Positions 1 through 13,700 of a DNA stretch of 64,000 nt are shown here, in pieces. The stretch spans positions 8,874,148 through 8,938,147 of the forward strand of contig NC_021683.1 in the NCBI RefSeq assembly GCF_000247815.1, given 5' to 3'. The position numbers were made by a program, and so were the translations under genes. The notes below the pieces were generated by a model. It made no database searches, had not been told where the DNA came from, and saw nothing but the letters and a program-made list of their open reading frames with translations. Position 1 is the stretch's first letter. Every line of letters starts with the position of its first letter. The stretch comes from Ficedula albicollis (lineage: Eukaryota; Chordata; Aves; Passeriformes; Muscicapidae).

Positions 1-663
1 CCAACTTTTCTGCAGTTGTAAGACTATGTAAAGATCCTACAGAAGTCCTCCTACTTCTCTTATCCAGTTTGATCAATTTGCATTAATGCATATTAGCAGA
101 TGAGACTGTTTTCCCAAGAAATAGTGACTCTTAGTGTTCAGCGGTAACCAGAATATAGAATCACAGAATCATATAGACACAGCACAAACCAATACATCCC
201 ACTACAACATGGGGGTTACACTAAATCACCTCTATTCCTTTCAGATTCCAGAAACAAGGTTCAAAGCTTCCAAAGGCTGTCTGACCTGGCTTTCTGATCT
301 CTACATGTTGATTTTTCCTCCGGCTTTGCCAGCCAGAGAAGTAAACATAATGAACTACTCTGCCCACTCATCCTTATTTATGTGGGAAATTTTTTGGTCT
401 TAAAATCCAGCTTTTCCTTCTCCATCACTAAAGAGATTACATCATTCCAAAGCCAGAGGATGACATTCAAAAGCCATAAATTGCTTTCTGTGTGTGGCAA
501 AGGTGCAGAGCAATATTCTGGTGAGCAGGCACGGATGCTTCTGTTGTCATACCTGGATACCATATGGGAAATGCTGTTGCATCCCAGGAGGGCTTCTGGA
601 AGCCCACACATGGACACAAGCTGTGCTGGTGCTGGCTAGCATCAGGAATGCTCACTGTCTCCC

Positions 664-687
664 TTTCCTTTCCTTTCCTTTCCCTTC
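664..687. repeat. (TTTCC)n short pyrimidine repeat
   Basis: Three to four TTTCC pentamers grade into CCCTTCCC, giving an all-pyrimidine block on the + strand. Confidence 0.8.
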
Positions 688-3395
688 CCAAGTGTTACTG
701 GTTCAATAAATGTTCGTAGGAGCCCTCCAACAGCTCAGGCAGACCCAGGTGCAGAGGCAAGGATGAGGAAGCAGTGTCTGGGTACCATGTATAAAAGGAC
801 AGACTGCTGCTGAAGGAGGAGTGAGAAATTAAATCCCCCAAATAATCTCCCTCCTCCCAGTAAATCCACAGTGGAAGGCCAATTTAGTCCCTTAGAACGT
901 GCCTGGGGCCCCTTTCTCTGTGATGGGGCAGATGTGCCTATTCTGCTAGGAGGCACTAAAGGTTACACTCCTCATACTTTTAGATGAAGTGACACAAATT
1001 ATTTCACCTGCTTTTGGACCCATCATGCTGCTTTTTCTCATTTTATGTTGGGTCTATCATTAAGGGAAGAGCTCTTCAGCCATTAATTTCTTAGTGTCAC
1101 TTCCTGTTTCAAAATTGGTGTTTTAAATCCTTACATTGGCAAATATTTCGTATCCCAGCAAGAAAAGCAGCACCAACAACCACGTTACAGAGGAGTAACC
1201 ATTCATCCATACATATTCAAAGCCCAGTTAACTTTTGCTGCACAGGACAAGAGACAGAATTGCTCATAGCTGAGTTCAGATGTCATTGCACAGCTGTGCT
1301 CCTGTCATTGATGTGAAGAGCAAACAGCTTTTCACTCAGCATGAGGGGGGAAAGGATGCTGCAGTCAAGACTCTGTCCAGGCAGAAACACACTCATAAAA
1401 ACCACATTTTTTTTTAACCAGAGCATGGGAGGAGACCTGGTGTTTTCTGCAACACCCAGCTGATTCAATATTTTCTGTTTTCCTTGGTGATTAAGTGCTA
1501 GCTGTCACACCAACTGTAAGGACATGATGGTTATCCTAAGCACAGCAACTCCATATTGCCCCTCCTGCTTATATTTCCTAAGATGTCCAAGCCACTTGGG
1601 CTTTGTCTCTCCTAAGGCAATTTCTGAGCACTGCAATTGCATTTTCCTTGCCCAATGACAGCAGAGAGAGCATGCTAACCAGGTCATGCTGTACAATACA
1701 AACCAACAGACCAACACTAATGCACACCAAGGGTTACCAGCACAGAGCCTCCCACCCATCCCATCCTCAGCAACAACACCTGCATGTCTTAGCTAGATAT
1801 GGTTGACCTAAATATCTTAGCTTTGGAGGCAGCAGTGTGCAGCATCAACATCCCCCTCTCTTGCCATGACTCCTTTGAATTTGCAAGGTAAAAAACAGAG
1901 GATAGTCTCAGTTCCCATGGCAGGTCCCCTTCCATTGCTGTTTTTTAAAAAATTCCATAAGGAATTCTTTTTAGAAAGAACACTGGAAATCTACCTTTGT
2001 GAATCATCTTCTCTAGTTTCACTGAGTGATACGGCTGCCCCTCTTTCTTCCCAGATTACAGAGCTGACGCTTTTCCTTCTGTAACCTCAACTTACGAAAC
2101 AAAAAGATAAGTCACAAATGAGACAAAACAGCCTTGTTATGCAAAGACATAATCCAGGGAGGTTTTCTGCCAGTTAAAGCAGGATGTTCCCAATGTGTAC
2201 AAATGTGGCAGAGAACCTGGCAGCTCCTTGTGAAGGACTTGGTAAAGGTACAGGCAGGTGTAATACCTTGAGGGCAGTGCCTTGTGAGTTGATGGGCTGG
2301 GCAGAAGGTACCATTTTGCCACATGAGCTCTGGCTTGGGCTGTGGCTGGCAGCAGTGGGTCTGATGAAGGCAATGCTTGAATCTCTCTCATGCCTTGTTC
2401 CTCTCCCCTGGGAGCTGGGCACACAGGGACACAGTTTAGATCTGCCAACAGCAGCATAAGGTGTTGGAAGCAACAGGAAAAGTTGGAGTCATCAGTACTG
2501 GGAGTTTCTGTGAAAAGTGTGATCTTTATGGGTGTATGGGCCTAAAAATCACAGATGCAGAAAGTTTTCTTTCTTTTCTTTATGTCTTTCTGATCTGGAC
2601 ATAGTGAAGCACTTGCTTGCCTCGACTCCTGCTGTGTGGCTCTTTGTGACAGCGAAATTAGAGAGAAAATGCATCCCTTATAAAAGACTGCCTGCCTTTA
2701 AGGAGCAGGGACAGCTTCAAACACAACGGTCTTGTTTTAGCTGCTGCAGGAGGATGGGTGCTCAGCCTTTTAAAACAAAGAGCACAATAACCCACAAAAC
2801 AACTTTACAAGCATAGAGCTGTGTTTGAATTTTAAGGGCAGGGACAGGTCAGAGAGTGTTTCACCCTGCCTTCAACCAGCTCTTTAGAAAGGATTCACAA
2901 TAAACCCATTTGTGAGCTTTTTTTCAGTGAGACAAGCTGACCCTACACTTGACCCACCTGGAGCTTACCAAGGTGAGCCTGTCCCTGCTCCACGTGATGC
3001 TGACTGCATCTGAACTGCAGTTTCCTCCACCTGAAGTGTGGTTTGATTTAGAGAAGTGCAAAAAGCACCTGTGAAATCCTGTGCTCGTTGACAACAGGGT
3101 GCTGAGCGCAGAAGGAAAAGCCATTCTCTACATGCGCCCAGCTTTGGAAGGGTTTTTTTGGACCCTGATATGCAGTTAGGCTCTTTCCCTCCCATGGCTC
3201 CATGCCAGCAATGAGTCCTTTCATACTCATGGAGACATCTGTACAGCCCCCAAACCTTCAGTGGCTCAAAACAGCTGCAAGTGCCTGGACTGTAGTAAGT
3301 GTCTCTAAAAAATGAAGCTGGAGGAGCAGCATCCAGCTCACTTTCTCAGCTGCCTCCTCTTTGTGTTTTCCAAGTGAGAAGCAATAAAAGCTGAT

Positions 3396-3403
3396 TGACG
3401 TCA
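3396..3403. promoter_or_regulatory. Perfect CRE palindrome TGACGTCA
   Basis: This is an exact full-length cAMP response element, the CREB/ATF target, in GNAO1 intron 6, in a CpG-poor context. Full CREs are rarer than chance in vertebrate DNA because the central CpG decays. Occupancy cannot be judged from sequence. Confidence 0.3.
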
Positions 3404-4497
3404 TTAAAGCCAGCAGATGTGACGGATGCAGACAGCAAATCAGCTGACTGAGGAGATGCTGTTTTACTGCTGGGTTTTTGGAGAGGCACCACATTACCAA
3501 GGAGGGGGCCAAATGCTTGGGGGTTCTCCTGGGATGGGTCTGTGGGGGCCACGTTTTCCACCTGCCATTTGTGCTGGGGATATAACAGGGCAGGCAAGAT
3601 CCAGCAGCACTGTGTTTTTCCTGAGTGCACTGGTGCCCTTGCTCAGGGCTGTTTATTTGGGTTAGGCAGAGGCGTCCTGCCGGAGTGGTGGTGCCGATGC
3701 CGAATCCTTTCCCTGCTTACGCCGAATGTGTAAATGAGCAGCAGCTGCCTCTGCCCTCCTGTTGCTCAGCATCCCCCGAAATGTGTTGTGAGCAGGGACT
3801 GAAATAGCAAGCAAATGTCAGTGCTGTGCCAGAGCTGCACCAGGCTGCTCTCCTGCTGCAAAGGGAAAGTTGGAGATGCATAAATCCCAGTTTCTGCAGC
3901 GCGGCACTTCAGGGGGGAGGCTGAGCTGGCTCCGGGGTGGTGCCGGGTGAGGGACAATCACTGGCAGGGCTCTCCCCAGGAGAGAAGCTTTAACCTCCAG
4001 TTCAGAGGAGCAGAGATAAGGCTGACATTTAAAAAATGGCACAGACATTCAGGCCATTCCATTTTGTGCTCCATGGCTTTGAATCACAGGCTCTGACTTG
4101 TGTAGACGGGCACCCAAAGGTGACCTGTATTAAAAGCTGCCTTTGGCTTCACAATTTGGGTGTCACAATCCAAGTTATACCTACAGAGCACCTTGCTCTC
4201 TACTCATATCACAGCTTTGCTCCCTGTCCCCTGGACCTGCCCTCTCCCTCTGTGTTCTTCTATGTCTCCTGGCTGATTTTGCTGCCCAGCTGCAGAGCTC
4301 TATAGTGTTGAGCTAATGGCTGGATTTTTCAAATCACATCAGGAGATTTTGGTTCCTCCCCAGTAAATCCTACAGGGCTGAGCATCCTTGAATGTATCAG
4401 GGCCAAGATCAGAGGGAGGAGACAATTGAGGATTATAAATAAGGGGACATGACAGGATGTAGAGTATCTCAGTTGGACTGGAGGGAGACACAGTCAT

Positions 4498-4722
4498 GAT
4501 CACAGAATCACAAGGACCATTCAATCCAACTCCTGGGCCTGCACAGAACAACCCCAAGAGTTACACCATGTGCCTGAGAGCATTGTCAAAATGCTTCTTG
4601 AACTCTGTCAGGCTTGGTGCTGTGACCCCTTCCCTGGTGAGCCTGTTCCAGTGCCACACTCTGGCTGAAGAACTTCTTCCTAATTTCCAGCCTGAACTTC
4701 TCCCTTGACACAGCTTCATGCT
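4498..4722 (-). mobile_element. CR1-type LINE 3' fragment
   Basis: In minus orientation, the + strand begins with an imperfect AGAATCACA motif, the complement of the CR1 3' ATTCTATG-type end. It then runs through ATTCAATCCAACTCC, a CCCTGGTGAGCCTGTTCCAGTG block, GAAGAACTTCTTCCTAATTTC and CCTGAACTTCTCCCTTGACA. This is the conserved block order of 5'-truncated avian CR1 copies. It is interrupted at 4637 by the left edge of the tandem duplication unit. The subfamily cannot be assigned by eye. Confidence 0.8.
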
Positions 4723-6526
4723 GTTACCAGTCCTGAGACTGGTAATGTTAATATCACCCAGAATTCTGGCACCAATATGATTCAAACAACTAGGTGATTT
4801 CATCAAAGTTTGCTAGAACTCATAAACCTGGCTCAGAGGCTAGAAACCACAGTCCCCCTAGACTTTTTGGGACAAGACAAGCGTCGCTTAACAGCAACCT
4901 TTCCCTCGATTCCATCCTTATCCACAGCTTCCTGCAAGCCTGACATCTTTACCAGCAGGAGAATAAAAAGCCTCAGAGAGACAGAGCTGGCAGGGGCGAG
5001 CATTCCATGCTGCTGCTGCAGATTGGGCACCAGTGAAATCATTACCGAGTCTGGGTATGGCTTCCAATTCCTTTTCATTAGACAAATGTAACGGGGTGCC
5101 CACAGCAGTTGTCATTAGTCCCAAAAACATGCATCCCCATCATACTGAATGAATGGTCAGAATACAGTAATGAGTCTTACTGCATCCTTTTTTGTGTATT
5201 CAATTCACTTGTATTAATTGCGCTCTAATACCAGGGAGCACACAGGTCCTCACCAGCTTTATTTCCAGATGGTATTTTGAGCCTAATGTCACAGTGGGAA
5301 GTCATAAAATCTCTCCTAGAGCAAATTACCTGAGGACTCAAACAGTTCCATCCTCACTAAGGAAAACAAATTTCTGTAGCCTGAAGAGATAGGTTATATT
5401 CCTGGGCTGAGCCCTGTGGGTGCACTGCTGTCCTGCACCTCTGCACCACGGCCTGACTGCTTCCCTGCTTTAAAGCCCACCCAGCTGTGCCCTCTTGCTG
5501 GTTATCGGGTCCTGTAATGCGTTTTGAAAACACAGGTTGGCTAGAAAGGAGAAGCAAACCACTATGCCTTTACCAGTGTCAGTGAGCCTGTTCCAGTGCC
5601 ACACTCTGGCTGAAGAACTTCTTCCTAATTTCCAGCCTGAACTTCTCCCTTGACACAGCTTCATGCTGTTACCAGTCCTGAGACTGGTAATGTTAATATC
5701 ACCCAGAATTCTGGCACCAATATGATTCAAACAACTAGGTGATTTCATCAAAGTTTGCTAGAACTCATAAACCTGGCTCAGAGGCTAGAAACCACAGTCC
5801 CCCTAGACTTTTTGGGACAAGACAAGCGTCGCTTAACAGCAACCTTTCCCTCGATTCCATCCTTATCCACAGCTTCCTGCAAGCCTGACATCTTTACCAG
5901 CAGGAGAATAAAAAGCCTCAGAGAGACAGAGCTGGCAGGGGCGAGCATTCCATGCTGCTGCTGCAGATTGGGCACCAGTGAAATCATTACCGAGTCTGGG
6001 TATGGCTTCCAATTCCTTTTCATTAGACAAATGTAACGGGGTGCCCACAGCAGTTGTCATTAGTCCCAAAAACATGCATCCCCATCATACTGAATGAATG
6101 GTCAGAATACAGTAATGAGTCTTACTGCATCCTTTTTTGTGTATTCAATTCACTTGTATTAATTGCGCTCTAATACCAGGGAGCACACAGGTCCTCACCA
6201 GCTTTATTTCCAGATGGTATTTTGAGCCTAATGTCACAGTGGGAAGTCATAAAATCTCTCCTAGAGCAAATTACCTGAGGACTCAAACAGTTCCATCCTC
6301 ACTAAGGAAAACAAATTTCTGTAGCCTGAAGAGATAGGTTATATTCCTGGGCTGAGCCCTGTGGGTGCACTGCTGTCCTGCACCTCTGCACCACGGCCTG
6401 ACTGCTTCCCTGCTTTAAAGCCCACCCAGCTGTGCCCTCTTGCTGGTTATCGGGTCCTGTAATGCGTTTTGAAAACACAGGTTGGCTAGAAAGGAGAAGC
6501 AAACCACTATGCCTTTACCAGTGTCA
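4637..6526. repeat. 945-bp tandem duplication, two apparently identical copies
   Basis: Copy 1 is 4637-5581 and copy 2 is 5582-6526. Every stretch compared by eye, including both ends, matches at an offset of exactly 945 bases. Homology ends abruptly: 4636 (g) differs from 5581 (a) on the left, and 5583 (t) differs from 6528 (g) on the right. The breakpoints therefore share only one base of microhomology. The left break falls inside a CR1 fragment, so copy 2 carries only the final ~86 bp of that fragment. The rest of the unit is non-repetitive intron. Lack of divergence implies a very recent event, a copy-number polymorphism, or an assembly error. Confidence 0.93.
5582..5667 (-). mobile_element. 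Duplicated remnant of the CR1 fragment
   Basis: This is the part of the neighbouring CR1 fragment inside the tandem duplication. It starts abruptly at GTGAGCCTGTTCCAGTG and runs to the GCTTCATGCTGTT block. Its truncated edge is the duplication junction, so it is not an independent insertion. Confidence 0.8.
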
Positions 6527-6560
6527 GGAAGCATTACCTGGGCACGCAGGCTTCACATCA

Positions 6561-7750
<1,190 letters not shown>

Positions 7751-10700
7751 TCAGCTTCCTATTAATCTTCTTCAATCTAATTTTTCATGGCTGAATGTAT
7801 TGTAGCTAAAGGAAAAGAAGTCCTATTCTGGGAAAAACAAACCTCAGTAAGCTAAGCATAAAATCTGATAGGGAACTGAAAGCAGGAAATTAAGCATGGT
7901 GTGTTGTGACTCCCTTCTGCAATTTGTGAAAATACACAGTTTTAATATTAACTTGCTATTTTTATTCCCTGAAGAGCAAGGGTCCCAATCAGTCCATTGT
8001 GCTGGATCCTGTACACACACCTTTTTCTGCAAGGGTTTATTCAGATAAGAGGTTGGAGTATACAGGTCTTGCTCCCAGAACACACAGGTTGAGTCCCCTT
8101 TGGACATGCCTCTCTCTGTGCTGGGAAGGGAGGGAGGGACATGCCATGCCTTGCTTTCAGTCAGCTCAAATGAAGGGAGATGAATCTGCACAGGTGAGTC
8201 ACTGCTTCAGTTTGAAATCCAGCAAAGGGCTGGGGCTGCAGGAGATGCAGCTCTTGGAAAGAATCCAGGACTCCACTTAAATAGTGATAATCTGGGAGTA
8301 CAAACTGGGGCTTTGGGGGAACAGAGAGGAGATTTAGCTTTCTAAAATGCTTGGACAGTTTAAAACATGTAACTTTATTCTGCTTTAGGCTTAAAATCTA
8401 TGAACACAGGCAATGCTTCCCTAGGCTGAAACTTGGGGTAGGAAATCTTGTCTTTTGGCATGAAACGTTTGTGCAGGGGAACCCAACATCTTTGCACATA
8501 TGACCACAATCCAGTTTTCCATCCACAGAGGAATTTGGATTACCATTTAATATGAATTACAAACACAGACCTGCATCACACAGCACAGTCTTTCTCACCA
8601 CCATTAAGCCCGCACACAGACACTCCAGTTTCTCCTAAAAGGGGTTTGATGTGCATTACAGGGCATAAATGCCCACCTCTAGCCCCAGGAGCATCAATCT
8701 AATGCTCTGAGATGCTTTCAATGTACTGTGGGTATAATAGAGCATGTTTGTGCATGAGCAGTGAAGTTTTGATCCCTGTGCCTGGATGTCACCCAGAGAG
8801 GCAGTGGGGCAGGAGGTGGCTGCTGGTGGCAGGACAGGAGGGTACCTATTCAGGTGCCAGAAGATGGCAGTTTTGCCCAATGCAACAGGCAGAGAATAAA
8901 AAGTAGTAAGAGGAGCTGCACAGTTGCAGAGAAGGAAAAGAGTTTGTTGTCTCAGGTAAGAGTTTGCTGGTGAGTATGATATGGTATGAGCTGGAACCAT
9001 TCACTCAAGACAGCCAAGATGTCTGCTCTTGACTTTCAGTTTAGCTAAATGCAGTATTTTTAAAACACAGAACGTGGATTTAGTCCTGGTGAGTAACCAA
9101 ACCAACCCCCCTCATTTGCCTTGCCATAGCACATCCCATTTGGCCTGAACTTGGCCCTGACCTGCTGCTGGAGATGATATATCCCTGCTGTATCCAAACC
9201 AGGAATGACTTTCCATTTGTGTCCTGGAGGGAGTGCACTGAGCCAGGGCTCTGGAGCAGGACACCTGGTGAGCTGGGGCTGTGCACTCTGCTACCCAACA
9301 AAACTCCCTGCCACTGTCTCTCATGCCTACCCCACAAGCCTGGAACAACAGACAGCCAAACTCCACACTAAGGTCAAATACAAACCTCACCCTGCTTGTA
9401 TCACGTATTTTCCCCACCCATCATATTTATAATTTATTTTTGCTAAACAATTCCAAGAATCACGTCACCCAGAGAAAAGTATATAAGCTAAGCAGACTTA
9501 TTTTTGTTGTGCCCTCTTTCAAGCATTTAAAGGCATTGTGGTTTTGTGACAGATGCTCCTTTAATAACCCTGTGCTGGGCACTGGATGGATGAATGGGGC
9601 TTCATCTGAAATCAGATCCTTGGCTGTGACGGCCGAAGCCACGATCACTCATCTATTCACAACTGGTGTCAGCTCCTGTTATTTAAGAGACAGCTGCATC
9701 TCTTCACAGGGCCCTGCAGACTGAGGTACTTTTGCAGTGCTGGTATTCAGGGACTCAGGCTCTCCTCTGTCCTCAGGAACAGAGTACTTCAAGGTGATAT
9801 TAAAAAGTTGAGGTGTAAGAGGGGGTATTTTCTTTTTCCTCTTGCAGCTCTTGGCAGTACCCTGAAGTCCTTTATCACTTCCTCCATCCTCATTTTCTGC
9901 ATTTTCTGATGACCCAACTCTCTTCAATTTAACATTCCCCGTTAATTATTCTTTTGTTATTCTTCTGTTCCTTCTTTTACGCTGGGAGTGCAGCAAGCGA
10001 AGAAATTTACTGCAAACTGGCCAAAGGACTCGGGTCCTCAGCAGCACAATGATGAAGACAGTGATTTGCTGGTGAATGGCAGCAAATCATCTAAACCCTG
10101 GGCTGTGTGCTGGGATTTCAGGGCATTCTCACTCACACTGCAGTGTGCCCAGCCCATGGCTCTTCCATACAGCATTCCCCTTGGCTGCCTGACAGCAAGT
10201 CAGCACCAGATTTGCTTTGATCCTGCATTCAACCTGGCTCAGAGGCTTGGAAAGCCTTGCCTCCCTTCCCCTGGGATGCAGCCTCGTGTCTGGCTCCACC
10301 CAAGTTCTCTGGGGAATCAGGGGTTTGTGGAAGCTGGTGCAGCCTGCCAGCCTCTCAAGAGGGCAGGATAGAGAGGGGAGAGCCAAGCAGGATCCATCCC
10401 ATCTACTGTCTCCTACCTGACAGCATCCAGTTTGTGATCCTAGCTGGGACATCTCCATGGGAACCTCAGCTGGGGACGCTCTAGCCCCTGCTCCCCACTG
10501 CTTAAGTGGTGCTTGGCAGAAGAATACTCAGTACCCCCATACTGAGCCTTTTCTGGCTGCAGGTGAGCTGAGCTCTGCAAGTCTAGAGCCTTGATGTCCC
10601 TCTCACACCAAAGCCTCCAGCCTGGCTGCTGGGCACCCCAGCTCCAATACCTGCTTGCCAATACATACTTCACCTTTTCTGTTAACTCCTCTCTTCTCTC

Positions 10701-13700
10701 TTTCCTCATCTCTAGTCTTTTCCAGCACTCTGTGTGTTTCTCAATGACTTAAATTCTTTCAGCTGCCTGGGTCTGCTTTTCATCTGTTCCTGGGAGTCTC
10801 GATGGAGGTCATCCATCAACTTATATGAAGTTATAAAACATTTTCAGTGCTGGTTTTGAGGCTGCATTCCAAAACTGTTTAAATCTTTGGCTGCTCTCCC
10901 CTAGAAAGAGACTGGGGCTGTGGCAGATATGTTTCCCTGCACTTGGCTGCGCTGAGCTGGACCCTGTTGGTGTGTGCAGCCTGTGAAGCTCAGTTGGAGG
11001 AGTGTGCCATGGCATGGCTGCCACACCCAACACCCAGCTGTGGGAATAGGAGGATCAGCCAGGCTGCTGTTTGGAGACTGAGATGATTTTAGCTGCTGCT
11101 TGATCTCCTGGGTTTCTGCTGGAAGCACCTCTGAGGTTTCACTGGAGTGCTGATGCTTACTGCCCATGCTGCTTGGAAGGACCTGCTGGTGTGAGCCTGT
11201 GCTGGGGGAGGATGGTGTATTTTGGGGGTGCCACCTCTTTGGGAACAGGGAAACCCAAGTGGGGACGAATTGCTACACACGGTGCTGGATGGCAGCACTG
11301 CTGGTATGCCCTTTGAGCTGAAAATCTCAAGGCCAAACTGTTGTGAGAGATAATTAGTTGTAACAGCCAACAGACTCTATGACACATAATCCCCTCAGAA
11401 GCTGGCATCTGTTTAACCAGCAGAAATAAGAGCACTTTGGAGGCTGTGGAGTGAGAGCTCGGCTCCCCTTTCCACGTCATCGGTGCTGGCATCAGAGCTC
11501 TTCCATTTCCCAGCTCCAGGGTTTGCACACTGGAGTGGAAGCATATCTGAAATGACACATCAGCTCTTACTTGCAGCCTGCCTTGCCCCGGGTTTTCAGG
11601 GGTTAAAAAATGCAGAAGGAAGGTTAGAAGGTTTGTGAGTACACGAGTAACCCTCTAGCATTTCTGCTCCTTAGCAGAGTAGCTCCATTACTGCTTATAT
11701 CTTTTATATTAAATGCTTTGTTTTGAAGCAGATTGCAGGTTTCTGAGTCACTCAGTTTACCATGCTCAGGGAGGTGAAGCCCAACTATTTTATATTGTTA
11801 AAAGCAAAATGCAGAGGAAATGGCAATTCACAAGTACAGGGAGAGGAGATCATTGAACAGGGGCTAAGAAAGGCAGGAACTCAATACAGGCTAGTTGATA
11901 GTGAATAGCTATCCAGACTAATATTGTCCAAAAGCATCTGGTAGCAGCACTGTTGAAGCCAGAGACACAGCATGGAGAAAAGGAACTTTAGTCCATGTGT
12001 CCCATGGGAACAGCCTACGTGCAGTGCATGCACAGGGACCCCTCCTCAGGCTCTCAGCTACCACAGGAACCTTCTCCCAGGACGGTGCTGCCAATGCCAA
12101 AAGCTCCACTGGCTGCTTTCTTGGATGAGGAAGTGCAGCTGAGGTTGCAGGCTGTGGTCAAGGCTGGATGCCTGCGGCAAAGCTTACACAGACGGACATT
12201 CACATCTATTGAGGTTAATGGCAGTAAGATGGTTTAACGTCTCTTGGGTTTTTCTTGCCTTGAGGGTGACACCTTGGCAGTTTTTGCATCACTGAGCTCC
12301 CCCTGTGCACACCTGAGGTGCTCATACCATGCTGATGCCACGCTCACATCCTCAGTGCTCAACAAACTGCGGTGCAGCAGCAGCCACAGCACGATCTTGG
12401 TCTGGGGCAGGTCTGTAGGGAGTGGGAGCTGGAGCTTCAGGACAGCAAGCCTGGGGACAGCAGCATCTTCCCAGTGGCTCCTCCATCCCGTGAGTTCTGG
12501 CCACGTCTCCTCCGTGAAGGAAAGGCCACGTGTGCGTGGGATCCCCCAGCCTCGATTTGTTGGCTTGTGCTGTATTTGATGAGGAAGCAGATCCCCATTA
12601 GTCAACACATGCAGCTGAGTCACTGCTGGGTTATTTTGGACTCTGTGTACTGAGGCACTCAAGGGGCAGCTCCAACACTGTCTCCTGGCAAATGCTGAGT
12701 TTTTAATCAAGGTTGACATGAGTAGACTCCATCTCATCTCAATCTAAATGATTATGTAAAGATGGCTCTACCTGAGCACTCCTTCCGTGCTCATGGATGG
12801 AAGGCTGCCTGTATCTGATCTTATCTTCCACCTTATCTTCTTCCTTTCTTTCACTGATGAACACCAAATTCAATGTATATTTAGCATTAAAAGCATTTAT
12901 TATTTAATAACCGTAGAGTAAGGGTTCAGAGAATAAACATTTGGGTTTAGGGAATGTCAGTAGTGGCTCTACAACAGAAGAGTAAATTTTTGTAGTAACT
13001 CCTACCAGAGAGCAAAACCATGTGGGCATTGCTGCCTGAAGGTGTGATGCAGTTTGGTTTGGCTGCCCAGGGCAGCTGGTACTGGGCAAGTACCCAGAGG
13101 TCATGGTACCACAGTGTTTTTTCTGCAGACACTGTGTCTACTCAGATCTGCTGTTATATTTGAGGAAAAGGGGAAAATCAAGCACAGCCCACTCTCAGAA
13201 TCCAGCACCAGTCCAGCACACATAGAGGTGATGTCACAGGTGTCATGAATGATCATCAGTTATGAAAAGCGTGAAATGTTGCCAAGTAGTGGCATGGTGT
13301 CCCTTCAGGAATCAATCCTCTCTAAGGGCAGAGACTGTGCAGAGCCCTCCTCTCCCCCTGACAAAAGCCAGAGGGTGGTACACACTGCTCCTGAGGCATG
13401 TCCATGTGGGTTATGGTGAGCAGGGAAAAGACCTCAGGGAATGAGTAACTCATCTGAGGGCAAGAACATTGTCTGGTGTTTTCTCAGTCCAGCCTAGGGA
13501 AGGAATTTGGTCCTGGACTTCGGGTAATGCGTTTAGTGTTTCTAGCTGTGTTCTTCCATCAGCCAGTCCTGCCTCCATGGCAATCACATGAATTACATGG
13601 CAAGCTCTGCTATCTTTTTGCTGCTCCTAATGATAAATCTCATCTCCTGTCCAACCAGATGAGATACCAGCATGAAAACTCCCCAGCTTCCTTCCCCTAA

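Noticed and set aside
148..175. AGAATCACAGAATCAT motif resembling a CR1 3' terminus
   Set aside because: No CR1 body blocks follow it in the expected direction, so the match is too short to call.
4810..6036. Pairs of identical 60-93 codon frames repeated 945 bp apart
   Set aside because: They are identical only because the DNA is tandemly duplicated; there is no evidence of a gene family.
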